The notes: a model not told the origin generated them from the letters alone. Shown: positions 8,569-17,062, counted from the first letter of the stretch. The stretch: DNA of 64,000 bases from Hyphomicrobium sp. (GCF_019753045.1 NZ_JAIELN010000002.1:1-64000); one strand, 5' to 3'. Numbers and translations: made by a program.

Positions 8569-9537
8569 ATGTCGAAAAAGAAGATCCTGATTACCTGGCC
8601 TCTGCCTGAAGCCGCCATGGCCCGCGCCCGAGAGACTTATGATGTTATCGCGCACGGCGACAACCCGAAGATCACCGTCGACGAGATGCTCGAGACGGCG
8701 AAGTCGGTGGACGCCATTCTGTTGACTCTCAACGAGAAGTGCCCGGCGCCGGTGATCGAAAAGATCCCCGAGAACATCAAGTGCATCTCGACGTTCTCGA
8801 TCGGCTTCGATCACATCGATCTCGAAGCTTGCAAGAAGCGTGGCATTAAGGTCGGCAACGCGCCGCACGGCGTCACAGTGGCGACGGCGGAAATCGCCAT
8901 GCTTCTTCTACTTGGCGCCGCCCGTCGCGCCGGAGAAGGCGAGAAGATGATCCGCACGCGCTCCTGGCCCGGCTGGCAGCCGCTGCAACTTGTCGGTCAG
9001 CGCCTCGACAACAAGAAGCTCGGCATTTACGGCTTCGGCAAGATCGGCCAGGCCCTCGCGCAGCGTGCGCGCGGCTTTGACATGGAAATCCACTACTACG
9101 ACATCTATCGCGCCAAGCCCGAGGTAGAGGCGAAGTACAACGCCACCTATCACGACAGCCTCGACAGTCTCTTGAAGGTCTCGCAGTTCTTCTCGATCAA
9201 CGCGCCTTCGACGCCGGAGACGCGCTACTTCTTCAACAAGGACGTGATCGAGAAGCTGCCGCAAGGCGCCATCGTCGTGAACACGGCGCGCGGCGACCTC
9301 GTCAAGGACGAGGACATGATCGCGGCGCTGAAGTCGGGACGCCTGGCTTACGCTGGCCTCGATGTCTTCGCCGGCGAGCCGAAGATCAACGAAGGCTATT
9401 ACGATCTTCCGAACACGTTCCTGTTCCCGCATCTGGGATCGGCGGCGATCGAAGCGCGCAATCAGATGGGCTTCGAAGCGCTCGACAACATCGATGCCTT
9501 CTTCGCCGGCAAGGACATGCCCTTCAAGCTGGCGTAA
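8569..9537 (+). CDS. hprA: NAD(P)H-dependent hydroxypyruvate reductase / D-glycerate dehydrogenase
   Basis: Reduces hydroxypyruvate to D-glycerate; in serine-cycle methylotrophs this follows serine-glyoxylate aminotransferase. It is a D-2-hydroxyacid dehydrogenase of 322 residues, the usual length. The Rossmann motif is GFGKIG in the LGIYGFGKIGQAL segment. The catalytic triad is visible as Arg in NTARGDL, Glu in AGEPKINE and His in PHLGSAA. The ATG at 8569 follows GGAGAA with a 10-base gap and gives MSKKKILITWPLP; an in-frame start at 8512 adds an implausible leader. A strong terminator follows. The sga gene lies 3.1 kb downstream, so the two are not in one operon here. Confidence 0.92.
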   Translation: MSKKKILITWPLPEAAMARARETYDVIAHGDNPKITVDEMLETAKSVDAILLTLNEKCPAPVIEKIPENIKCISTFSIGFDHIDLEACKKRGIKVGNAPHGVTVATAEIAMLLLLGAARRAGEGEKMIRTRSWPGWQPLQLVGQRLDNKKLGIYGFGKIGQALAQRARGFDMEIHYYDIYRAKPEVEAKYNATYHDSLDSLLKVSQFFSINAPSTPETRYFFNKDVIEKLPQGAIVVNTARGDLVKDEDMIAALKSGRLAYAGLDVFAGEPKINEGYYDLPNTFLFPHLGSAAIEARNQMGFEALDNIDAFFAGKDMPFKLA

Positions 9538-9558
9538 GATCGTTTCATCGCGACATTC

Positions 9559-9592
9559 AAAATGGCCGGGCTCGCCCCGGCCATTTTTTTTG
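9559..9592 (+). terminator. Rho-independent terminator after hprA
   Basis: Perfect 10-base stem AATGGCCGGG (9561-9570) and CCCGGCCATT (9576-9585) around a 5-base loop, followed directly by a run of T. It ends the hydroxypyruvate reductase transcript. Confidence 0.93.
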
Positions 9593-9673
9593 TGCGTTGT
9601 CATCCTCTGCTTTGCGTCGACGGCGACAGCGCAGCAATCGGCTTTACCGCTTTCGGGGTTGACATCTGCTCCA

Positions 9674-9698
9674 TCATGTAACATATGAAGTTACATGA
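9674..9698. promoter_or_regulatory. 25-base palindromic operator overlapping the Rrf2 gene start
   Basis: TCATGTAAC (9674-9682), a 7-base spacer, then GTTACATGA (9690-9698): perfect 9-base arms. The regulator's ATG (9695-9697) sits inside the right arm, so a bound dimer would block promoter escape or translation start. This is a strong candidate autoregulatory site. Confidence 0.7.
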
Positions 9699-10159
9699 AA
9701 CGAGATAGCAAGCTCTCGGGCATTCTTCATGTCCTCCTCCACATGGCGGAGGCAAAAGCGCCGGTTACATCCGAAGAAATGGCGAAGGCTATGCAGACGA
9801 ACCCCGTAGTCGTCCGCAGGATCATGGCTGGGCTGCGCGAGGCAGGTTTCGTCCGCTCCGGGAAAGGTCATGGCGGCGGCTGGACCATCGCCCGCGAGCT
9901 TTCCGCGATCACGCTGCGCGATATCTACGTCGCGGTGGGGTCGCCGGAGCTTTTCGCGATGGGCAATCGAACGGAATCACCCGGATGCATCGTGGAGCAG
10001 GCCGTGAATGCAGCGCTGGATGGCGCTTTCCGTGATGCTGAAACGCTTCTTCTTGACCGGTTCGCCGAGGTAACGCTGGCCGATCTCAGCGCCGACTTTC
10101 ATGCTCGCATGCTCGCGAGCGGTAAAACAATCGATTTGGGTACGATCCATGCAGCATGA
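9695..10159 (+). CDS. Rrf2 family transcriptional regulator
   Basis: DNA-binding regulator of 154 residues. Residues 1-60 form the Rrf2 winged helix, with a recognition helix around NPVVVRRIMAGLREAGFV and the wing GKGHGGGW. IscR and NsrR use three Cys to bind an Fe-S cluster; only one Cys (in PGCIVEQ) is seen here, so it probably senses by another route, perhaps Cys oxidation. It overlaps the following flavin oxidoreductase gene by 11 bases, which makes that gene its likely target. A palindrome covers its start codon. No convincing Shine-Dalgarno sequence precedes the ATG, so translation may be leaderless or weak. Confidence 0.85.
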   Translation: MKRDSKLSGILHVLLHMAEAKAPVTSEEMAKAMQTNPVVVRRIMAGLREAGFVRSGKGHGGGWTIARELSAITLRDIYVAVGSPELFAMGNRTESPGCIVEQAVNAALDGAFRDAETLLLDRFAEVTLADLSADFHARMLASGKTIDLGTIHAA

Positions 10160-11057
10160 CGCTATCATCATCGGCGGTAGTTTTGCCGGACTGTCTGCAG
10201 CCATTCAAATAGCGCGAGGGCGCCGATCGGTTTGCGTTATCGACGCCGGCAGGCCCCGTAATCGTTTCTCCGATGCAGCACACGGCGTCTTCGGTCAGGA
10301 CGGAAATAATCCGCTCACGATGATTGCTGCGGCTCGTGCTCAGGTGCAGCGCTATCCAACTGTGCGAACGCTCTTCGACGAAGCGAGCGGTGCGCGCGCC
10401 GTCGCTGGCGGTTTCGAGGTGACGCTCAAGGGTGGCGCAACACTGACGGCAACGAAGCTATTGCTCGCGTTCGGTCTTTCAGACACGCTGCCGGAGTTGC
10501 CCGGCTTGGCCGAGCGTTGGGGTAAGAGCGTGCTCCATTGCCCTTATTGTCATGGTTTCGAATATGCGGGGCGCCGCCTCGGAGTTCTCCGGACCATGCC
10601 GATGTCATCGCATCAGGCACTTTTCATTGCCGAATGGGGCCCCACGACCTTCTACCTCAACGGCGGTGAATCTCTTGACGAGCAAACCCTGGCGAAGCTC
10701 GCGCAGCGCGGCGTAGCAATCGAGCCAGCGCGGATTGTCGGTCTGGAAGGCGAGAATTACGCATTGTCGTCTTTGCATCTTGAAGATGGACGAAGCGCGG
10801 CGATCGACGCCCTCTACCTCGCGCCGCGGTCACGATTGAACAGCCCGATTGCCGAGCAGCTCGGCTGCGCTGTGGACGAGACGCCTCTCGGATCCATCAT
10901 ACGTACGGACGCCGAAAAGCAGACCACCGTGCCGGGCGTCTACGCCGCGGGAGATATCGCGCGCATGCCGCACAACGCGAACTGGGCGGTCGCCGATGGC
11001 ATTACCGCGGGCGTCTTCTTGCATCAATCGTTGGTTTTCGCGCCGCTGGCCGCTTGA
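10149..11057 (+). CDS. NAD(P)/FAD-dependent disulfide oxidoreductase (thioredoxin reductase-like)
   Basis: Flavoprotein of 302 residues related to thioredoxin reductase. The N-terminal FAD site is IIIGGSFAGLSAA, the redox pair is C-P-Y-C in HCPYCHGFE, and the C-terminal FAD-binding motif is GVYAAGDIAR. The usual second GxGxxG NADPH motif is weak; the region after the CxxC pair reads GRRLGVLRT. I start it at the ATG at 10149, inside the end of the Rrf2 gene, because MQHDAIIIGG begins the Rossmann fold. The pairing with an Rrf2 regulator suggests a redox or electrophile-response unit. Its acceptor protein is unknown. Confidence 0.85.
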   Translation: MQHDAIIIGGSFAGLSAAIQIARGRRSVCVIDAGRPRNRFSDAAHGVFGQDGNNPLTMIAAARAQVQRYPTVRTLFDEASGARAVAGGFEVTLKGGATLTATKLLLAFGLSDTLPELPGLAERWGKSVLHCPYCHGFEYAGRRLGVLRTMPMSSHQALFIAEWGPTTFYLNGGESLDEQTLAKLAQRGVAIEPARIVGLEGENYALSSLHLEDGRSAAIDALYLAPRSRLNSPIAEQLGCAVDETPLGSIIRTDAEKQTTVPGVYAAGDIARMPHNANWAVADGITAGVFLHQSLVFAPLAA

Positions 11058-11069
11058 ACGCGTCTTCCG

Positions 11070-12413
11070 TTATGGCTTCGGGCCCCGTTCTTTCATCAGC
11101 CACGCCGCGACGCGCAGCAGCCGTGCATCTTCACCGCGTGCACCGACAAGCTGCACGCCGAGGGGAAGACCATCGATTTCGAGCAGCGGCAGCGAGATGC
11201 AGGGCATCTCGAGGTAGGTCCAAAGCCCGTTGAACATCGGACTGCCGGTGCCGCCGAGCCCGACTGGTGCAACGCCCGCCGCGGCAGGCGTGAGGATTGC
11301 GTCGTAGGTATCGAGGATCGGTCGCAGCGCCCCGTAAAGAACATTCTGCTTCTTCCGCGCGGCGTCATAGTCCGCCTGTGAAAACGTCCGCCCCTCTGCA
11401 ATGATTTCCTTGAGCTTCGCCGACACGCGATCCGGATTGGCATCGGCGATTGGGCCGTAATTCCGCGCGATGTCGGAAAACTGCACGATCTGCTGGAGAC
11501 GCAGGATCTCGTCGAACTCCGGCGGCAACGGCATTTCAGCAATTCCAAAGCGCGAAGCGAACCCTTCGAACGCCGCGCGCATCGCCTCGTCGCCTTGCGG
11601 CCACGCAGGCGTTTTCACGAATGCCAGACGCGGAGCCTGCAACTCGGATGATTTTAGAGCTGCCAAAAGCGAAGGCTTCGCCCCCGCCGTCATGTCGCCG
11701 TCGGCAGCATCGAAGTCGCTCATGCAATCGAACAAGAGCGCGATGTCTTCGACCGATCGCGCGTAGCCGCCGATTGTGTCGAGCGGAGGCGATTGCGCCA
11801 GAACGCCAGTGCGGGACGTATATCCGAACGTCGGCTTGAAGCCGATGACGCCGCAATAGGATGCGGGCCGGATGACGGAACCCGCTGTCTGCGTGCCAAG
11901 TGCAAGAGGCGCTTGCCCGTCCGCGACGGCCGCCGCCGATCCCGACGAAGAGCCGCCCGGTGTACGCTCCGGATCATGCGGATTACGCGTTTTGCCAGGA
12001 CCGAAGAATGCTAGCTCCGTCGTCACCGTTTTGCCGAGCACGATCGCGCCCGCGGCTTTGAGCTGCGAAACGACGAATGCGTCATCTGATGGTTGCCGCC
12101 CCGCGAAGACTTCCGACCCGAGTTCCGTCGGATAGTCCTTGGTGTCGATGATATCCTTCACGCCGACAGGAATTCCCGCGAGCGGCGGCATAGCTTCTCC
12201 GCGCGCGCGCCGCGCGTCGCTGGCGCGAGCAGCTTCGAGCGCCTTGCCCGCGTCGAAGTGCGCCCAGGCGCCAACATCTTTGTCGCGTTCGGCGATCCGT
12301 GCGATGTATGTGCCCACAAGATCCGCCGACGTAATATCTCGCGCGATCAGCAGGTCCCGCGCTTCGGAAGCCGTAAGGCGTTCGAGATTCGTGCTGAAAT
12401 TCGGCTTACTCAC
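11070..12413 (-). CDS. Amidase signature family enzyme
   Basis: Serine amidase of 447 residues. The Ser-cisSer-Lys triad is visible: Lys86 in VGVKDIID, the Gly/Ser-rich motif PGGSSSGSAAAV at 152-163, and the nucleophile Ser179 in GTQTAGSVIRPA. The substrate is not predictable. It has the length of stand-alone amidases and there are no gatB or gatC neighbours, so it is not called GatA. The start is GTG at 12413 after a GGAAGGG ribosome-binding site. It converges on the oxidoreductase gene (12-base gap) and diverges from the aminotransferase gene. Confidence 0.87.
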   Translation of the reverse strand: MSKPNFSTNLERLTASEARDLLIARDITSADLVGTYIARIAERDKDVGAWAHFDAGKALEAARASDARRARGEAMPPLAGIPVGVKDIIDTKDYPTELGSEVFAGRQPSDDAFVVSQLKAAGAIVLGKTVTTELAFFGPGKTRNPHDPERTPGGSSSGSAAAVADGQAPLALGTQTAGSVIRPASYCGVIGFKPTFGYTSRTGVLAQSPPLDTIGGYARSVEDIALLFDCMSDFDAADGDMTAGAKPSLLAALKSSELQAPRLAFVKTPAWPQGDEAMRAAFEGFASRFGIAEMPLPPEFDEILRLQQIVQFSDIARNYGPIADANPDRVSAKLKEIIAEGRTFSQADYDAARKKQNVLYGALRPILDTYDAILTPAAAGVAPVGLGGTGSPMFNGLWTYLEMPCISLPLLEIDGLPLGVQLVGARGEDARLLRVAAWLMKERGPKP

Positions 12414-12647
12414 TGGGTCGCCCTTCCGTCTCGGTCGATTGTGCGGCCTTCGCGGCGTGGCAAGGCTGCGGGTGTGTCAATATCGCGGCCTTTACGGGAA
12501 AGAAGCATTTTTTCTCAGCTGCGGCGCTGCCGAGACAAAAAGCGCCGCGGATCGGCCCAAATCGGCGTCCCAAACAATTGTATCCGGAGCGGTTCAGTAC
12601 TAGGACACCCCCGGAGCTGAATAAAAAGATCCTTGAGGACTATTATA

Positions 12648-13850
12648 ATGACGAGAGAAAATCGCCGTCCTGGCCGCCACTTTTTGCAGATCCCGGGGCC
12701 GACGCCCGTGCCGGAGCGCATTTTGGCGGCAATGTCGCGTCAGATTCTCGATCATCGCGGCCTTGAGTTCGGCCAGCTCGGCAGACGCGTTCTGAGCGGC
12801 ATCAAAGGCATATTCAAGACCCAGAGCCACGTCATTATCTATCCGGCGTCGGGATCCGGCGCTTGGGAAGCGAGCCTCACCAACACGCTGTCGCCGGGCG
12901 ACAAGGTGCTGATGTGCGAGACGGGCCAGTTCGCCGTGCTGTGGGAAGCCATGGCGCGCCGCCTCGGTCTCGAGACCGAAGTCATCCCGACCGACTGGCG
13001 CATCGCCGCCGACGCCAATCTCATCGAGAAGCGGCTCAAGGCCGACACCGGCCACAAGATCAAGGCCGTTTGCGTCGTCCATAACGAGACGTCGACGGGC
13101 TGCCTCTCGCGGCTCGATGAAGTTCGCAAGGCGCTGGATGCCGCGAAGCATCCGGCACTGCTCATGGTCGACGCGATCTCGTCGCTCGGTGCGGCCGATC
13201 TCCGTCACGACGAGTGGGGCATCGACGTCACCGTCGCCGGTTCGCAGAAAGGCATGATGCTGCCGCCGGGATTGTCGTTCACGGCGATCAGCGCCAAGGC
13301 GCTCGAAGCGTCGAAGACAGCTCAACTCAAGAAGTCGTATTTCGCATGGGACGAGATGCTGGCGTTGAACGCGACGGGCTACTTCCCCTACACCCCGGCG
13401 ACCGGCCTGCTTTACGGTCTCGCCGAGGCGATCGACATGATCAACGAGGAAGGCCTCGAGAACGTCTTCGCGCGTCATCAGCGTCTGTCGGAAGCGACGC
13501 GGCGCGCGGTTCAGGCATGGGGCTTCGAGATCCAATGCCGCGATCCGAAGTACTATTCGCCCGCCGTGACGACGGTCGTCATGCCGGAAGGCCACAACGC
13601 CGATGCCTATCGCAAGCTCGTGCTCGACAACTTCAACATGTCGCTCGGAACCGGGTTGAACAAGATCGCGGGCAAGGCTTTCCGCATCGGCCATCTCGGT
13701 GACACCAACGAGCTGACGGTTCTCGGCGCGCTGACCGGCGTCGAGATGGGCTTTGAGCTTGCGGGCGTTCCGCATAAGAAGGGCGGCGTTACCGCTGCGA
13801 TGAGCTACATCGCCGAAACGGCAAACGCTGTGAAGGCGGCCGCTGCCTAA
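12648..13850 (+). CDS. sgaA: Serine--glyoxylate aminotransferase
   Basis: PLP enzyme that transfers the amino group of serine to glyoxylate, giving hydroxypyruvate and glycine; a central step of the serine cycle. It has 400 residues. The N-terminal GRHFLQIPGPTPVPERIL segment and the PLP-lysine K201 in VAGSQKGMMLPPG are typical of the class V alanine-glyoxylate aminotransferase family. The ATG at 12648 has GAGGA 8 bases upstream. The upstream 234-base region shared with the divergent amidase contains two CCGGAGC copies (12584-12590 and 12611-12617). The enzyme's product is the substrate of hprA at 8.6 kb. Confidence 0.93.
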   Translation: MTRENRRPGRHFLQIPGPTPVPERILAAMSRQILDHRGLEFGQLGRRVLSGIKGIFKTQSHVIIYPASGSGAWEASLTNTLSPGDKVLMCETGQFAVLWEAMARRLGLETEVIPTDWRIAADANLIEKRLKADTGHKIKAVCVVHNETSTGCLSRLDEVRKALDAAKHPALLMVDAISSLGAADLRHDEWGIDVTVAGSQKGMMLPPGLSFTAISAKALEASKTAQLKKSYFAWDEMLALNATGYFPYTPATGLLYGLAEAIDMINEEGLENVFARHQRLSEATRRAVQAWGFEIQCRDPKYYSPAVTTVVMPEGHNADAYRKLVLDNFNMSLGTGLNKIAGKAFRIGHLGDTNELTVLGALTGVEMGFELAGVPHKKGGVTAAMSYIAETANAVKAAAA

Positions 13851-13860
13851 GCGGGCCTGA

Positions 13861-13893
13861 TCAAACAAGATCGGCCAATTCAAACAAGATCGG
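13861..13893. repeat. 14-base direct repeat, period 19, between sgaA and ligase ends
   Basis: TCAAACAAGATCGG occurs at 13861-13874 and again at 13880-13893. The second copy forms the stop codon and last codons of the ligase gene on the minus strand, so this is a short local duplication at its 3' end. Confidence 0.75.
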
Positions 13894-15784
13894 ACGGTGC
13901 CGCCGAGTTCTGAGCGGCACCGCCCCCAACGATCCGCAGCACCGTATCGAGTGTATCCGCTTCAGCCGCGGGCTTATCCCAGCGGATGCGGTGAATGCGC
14001 GGAAACCGCATCGCGACGCCCGATTTATGCCGCGTCGACTCTTGCACCGCGTCGAACGCGACCTCGAACACAAGTTCCGGCTCGACGGCGCGAACCGGGC
14101 CGAACGTCTCGGTCGTATGCCCTCTGATCCACTTGTCGAGCTCCAACAGCTCTTCGTCCGTAAATCCCGAATAGGCTTTGCCGACGGGCACGAGCTGCCG
14201 TTCGCCGTTCTCGTCCGTGCGCCAGACCCCGAATGTGTAATCGGAATAGTAGGACGAGCGCTTGCCGGAGCCGCGCTGCGCGTACATCAGCACGCAGTCG
14301 AGCGTTAGCGCGGCGCGTTTCCACTTGAACCATTCGCCTTTGACCCGGCCGGCCTGATAGGGGCTCGCGCGTCGCTTCAGCATAAGTCCTTCGATGCCTT
14401 CAGCCCGCGCCGACGACCACAGCACGCCGAGTTCGTCGAACGATTTGAATGGAACGAGCTCCGAGACATCCGTCAGCCGCGGATGATGCTTCGCATACCA
14501 GGCTTCGAGGCGAAGGCGCCGCTCGCTGAACGAAAGCCCGCGAAGATCTTCCTCCCCATCGAACAGAAGATCGTAGAGACGCACGTGCGGAGGATACGAC
14601 GACATCATCTTCGCCGTGACCGACTTGCGATTGAGACGCTGCTGCAAGTCATTGAACGGCGCGATTTTATCGTCGCGCATGATCAGCAACTCGCCATCCA
14701 CCACGCAGTCGTGTCCTTGGAACGCCGATCGGATTTCCGGAAAGGCCCCGGAAATATCGTCCCCCTGCCGCGAGAACATGCGGACATCGCCGCCGCGCGC
14801 TGCGACCTGGACGCGGATACCGTCCCATTTCCATTCGGCGGAGAAGTCTTCCGGAGAAAGGCGCGGCCAGTCTTCCTCCTCGATCGGATGCGCGAGCATG
14901 ACGGGGCGAAAAACCGGCTTCGCGCCGGGATCGGGACGCTCCGCCTTGCCATCGAGCCACTGGAAGAGTTCGAGATACGGCGGCTCGAGCGCATGCCATA
15001 CCTCCTCAATCTCGGAAACGTCGCGGGCGTAGCTTTCGGCGAGCGCGGTACGCGCAAGACGAGCCGAAACGCCGACGCGTGGCGCACCGCCGATGAGTTT
15101 CAGAAGAGCCCATCGCCCGGTCGCATCGAGCTGATCGAGAAGACGGCCGAGACGCTCGGTGCGCTCTGCCGTCGTGCCGTCCGCCATCGCGTCGATCACC
15201 GCGCCGAGCGAGAGTTCAGGCGGCTCTCCGGAATTGTGCCCCAGATCACCCCACCCCCGACCCCTCCCCGTCGAGGGGAGGAGAGAAGCGCGTTCCCTCT
15301 CCCCGTCCTTCACGGGGAGAGGGTTAGGGTGAGGGGCGGCAACATTCGACGGCGCTTCGGTCTGCCCCTCACCCCTAACCCCTCCCCCTTGCGGGGAGGG
15401 GTTAGGGGTGGGGGTAAGATCGAGGGCGAGCTGCTTCGGCTTTTCCTTTTCGCCATCACCCCATGTGTGTTGTTCCCCTCCCACTGGCGGGGCAGGGGGA
15501 AGAACAGATCGATCATCAGGCCAGAGCAGAGCCACCGTTTCCGCCGTGTCGCCGACGTAATCGCGCGACAGCCGGTAAAGCGTCGGATCGATGAAGCGGG
15601 TAACGAGATCGCTCAACATCCGCCTGAGCGGCAAGCGGATCGGCACGCCATCCGTCAAAGCGGAGAGCGCCCAGCCACGGTCGGGATCGGGCGCTGTCCG
15701 GAAATAGTGCCCGAGCAGCGCGACCTTGCGATTGCGGCTCTGCGTGTAGACGAGGCAGTCGAGGAGACGGGCGAACGCGCGCAT
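13880..15784 (-). CDS. ATP-dependent DNA ligase with in-frame palindromic repeat insert
   Basis: Seals DNA nicks using ATP. It has 634 residues. The adenylation motif I EWKWDGIR gives the AMP-accepting Lys at 319; the nucleotidyltransferase and OB domains follow (motif V-type FKWKRAALTLD). Residues 1-90 and 185-300 are the N-terminal DNA-binding domain. Residues about 95-182 are a Pro/Gly-rich insert (NPSPQGGGVRGEG, NPLPVKDGERE) translated from palindromic DNA at 15247-15505. Without it the protein would be about 545 residues, close to the usual length. Start MRAFARLLD at 15784 lies 2 bases after the exonuclease stop; the frame extends upstream to 16057 but that part is antisense-like Arg-rich sequence. 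Confidence 0.9.
   Translation of the reverse strand: MRAFARLLDCLVYTQSRNRKVALLGHYFRTAPDPDRGWALSALTDGVPIRLPLRRMLSDLVTRFIDPTLYRLSRDYVGDTAETVALLWPDDRSVLPPAPPVGGEQHTWGDGEKEKPKQLALDLTPTPNPSPQGGGVRGEGQTEAPSNVAAPHPNPLPVKDGERERASLLPSTGRGRGWGDLGHNSGEPPELSLGAVIDAMADGTTAERTERLGRLLDQLDATGRWALLKLIGGAPRVGVSARLARTALAESYARDVSEIEEVWHALEPPYLELFQWLDGKAERPDPGAKPVFRPVMLAHPIEEEDWPRLSPEDFSAEWKWDGIRVQVAARGGDVRMFSRQGDDISGAFPEIRSAFQGHDCVVDGELLIMRDDKIAPFNDLQQRLNRKSVTAKMMSSYPPHVRLYDLLFDGEEDLRGLSFSERRLRLEAWYAKHHPRLTDVSELVPFKSFDELGVLWSSARAEGIEGLMLKRRASPYQAGRVKGEWFKWKRAALTLDCVLMYAQRGSGKRSSYYSDYTFGVWRTDENGERQLVPVGKAYSGFTDEELLELDKWIRGHTTETFGPVRAVEPELVFEVAFDAVQESTRHKSGVAMRFPRIHRIRWDKPAAEADTLDTVLRIVGGGAAQNSAAPSDLV
15247..15505. 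repeat. Cluster of GC-rich palindromic elements inside the ligase gene
   Basis: Four related hairpins lie in 260 bases: CTCCCC/GGGGAG near 15263-15279; 11-base arms 15295-15305 and 15313-15323; 18-base perfect arms 15370-15387 and 15393-15410 with a 5-base loop; and a weaker one near 15474-15502. They share the CCCCTCACCC/TAACCCCTCCCC theme of dispersed alphaproteobacterial intergenic palindromes. All are read through in frame as ligase residues. Confidence 0.85.
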
Positions 15785-15786
15785 CG

Positions 15787-16806
15787 CTATTCGGCCTCCT
15801 CGCCATATCCGACGAGCGCGAGCGCGCGAGCCTTCCGGCCGAGTGTGCCGAGGTAATGGACGAGCGCATCCTCGCGGCCATGCGTCACCCAGATCTCTTC
15901 GGCTTCCGTTTCGATGACCGTCTGAATGAGCTCCGGCCAGTCGACGTGATCGGAGACGACGAGCGGCAACTCGACGCCAAGCTGACGGGCACGGCCGCGT
16001 ACGCGCATCCAACCGCTCGCGAAAGCGTTGACCGGATCGCCGAACCGCCGCGACCATCGATCACCGAGCGCGGAAGGAGGACACATGACGATGCCGCCGC
16101 GCATCGACTTCGGATCGGTGCCCGCAACCGGCAGCAGCTCGCCGAGATCCACGCCGAGCTTCTGATAAAGCTCCGTCAGCGCGACCACCGCGCCATGCAG
16201 GTAGATTGGCTTGTCATAGCCGGCATCGCGAACGACGCGGATCATCCGCTGGCACTTGCCGAGATTGTAGGCGCCGATGAGGTGTGTCCGGTCCGGTTCT
16301 GCGCGGAGAGAGGAAAGTAGCTTCTCGGCTTCGTGCTGCGCCTTCTCGTGGCGGAAAACCGGGAGTGCAAACGTCGCTTCGGTCACGAACACATCGCACG
16401 TGACGAGTTCGAAGGGAGCGCATGTCGGATCGCTCGCACGCTTGTAGTCGCCGGAAACGACGGCGCGCCGCCCGGCCCATTCGATGACGACTTGCGCCGA
16501 CCCAAGAATATGCCCGGCCGGCACCAGCCGCACCTTGACGCCGTTGATGTCGATGGTTTCCCCGATGGCGAGCGGCTGGAATGCGCCGGCACAATCCTCG
16601 CCGTAGCGCACCTTCATGATTTCGATGGTTTCGGACGTTGCGAGCACCGCGCGGTGGCCCGCGCGCGCATGGTCGCTGTGCCCATGCGTAATAACAGCGC
16701 GATCGACCGCCCGGCCCGGATCGATATAAAAATCGCCGGGCTCGCAATAGATGCCGGACCCGACAGGGTACAGCCAGCTGTCGACGGGAGGTGCGAGCGA
16801 GATCAT
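15787..16806 (-). CDS. Ligase-associated DNA exonuclease (metallo-beta-lactamase fold, SNM1/CPSF-like)
   Basis: Predicted metal-dependent nuclease of 339 residues. The metal-binding motif HGHSDHARAGH follows the first strands, and PAGHILGSAQV supplies the next metal-ligand His; VSGDYKR carries the metal-bridging Asp. These are the motifs of the beta-CASP/SNM1 nucleases that are commonly encoded with an ATP-dependent ligase and a Lhr-type helicase. The ligase follows after 2 bases, so the pair is an operon. The helicase and phosphoesterase of the larger cassette are not in this window. The role in DNA damage repair is from family knowledge. Confidence 0.88.
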   Translation of the reverse strand: MISLAPPVDSWLYPVGSGIYCEPGDFYIDPGRAVDRAVITHGHSDHARAGHRAVLATSETIEIMKVRYGEDCAGAFQPLAIGETIDINGVKVRLVPAGHILGSAQVVIEWAGRRAVVSGDYKRASDPTCAPFELVTCDVFVTEATFALPVFRHEKAQHEAEKLLSSLRAEPDRTHLIGAYNLGKCQRMIRVVRDAGYDKPIYLHGAVVALTELYQKLGVDLGELLPVAGTDPKSMRGGIVMCPPSALGDRWSRRFGDPVNAFASGWMRVRGRARQLGVELPLVVSDHVDWPELIQTVIETEAEEIWVTHGREDALVHYLGTLGRKARALALVGYGEEAE

Positions 16807-16855
16807 GAACCATTAAACGCACGTAACTGCGAAGCAGCCACGTACAGAATGACGT

Positions 16856-17062
16856 TCACGCGATGATATCGGGAAGCAGCTTATCCTCGATCTGCGTGAT
16901 CCGGTCCTTCAGAACAAGCTTCTTCTTTTTCAGCCGCTTGATCAGAAGTTGGTCAGCCGAAGCGTCACCTTCAAGAGCGGCGATTTCGCAGTCGAGCTTC
17001 CGGTGCTCGCCCCGCAAAGTTACCAGCTCTTCTCTGAGCTCGCGTTCGTCGCGCCGCTCCAT
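16856..17062 (-). CDS. DUF465 (YdcH-like) small helical protein
   Basis: 68-residue highly charged protein of the DUF465 family, which forms short antiparallel helices. The Lys-rich IKRLKKKKLVLKDRITQIED segment is the family core. Start ATG at 17062 (MERRDERELR) is chosen for its AGGGAATC ribosome-binding site; the frame extends to 17119 without support. A second DUF465 gene lies 250 bases away on the opposite strand. The molecular function of the family is unknown. Confidence 0.8.
   Translation of the reverse strand: MERRDERELREELVTLRGEHRKLDCEIAALEGDASADQLLIKRLKKKKLVLKDRITQIEDKLLPDIIA

Noticed and set aside
12600-13883. 427-residue open frame on the minus strand opposite sgaA
   Set aside because: Mirror frame of a GC-rich gene; composition Arg/His-rich, no motif.
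15247-15505. CRISPR array
   Set aside because: Repeats are palindromic, irregularly spaced and inside a coding frame; no equal spacers and no cas genes.
14483-15856. 457-residue open frame on the plus strand opposite the ligase
   Set aside because: It is antisense to a well-supported ligase with intact motifs, is Arg-rich and has no domain or ribosome-binding site.
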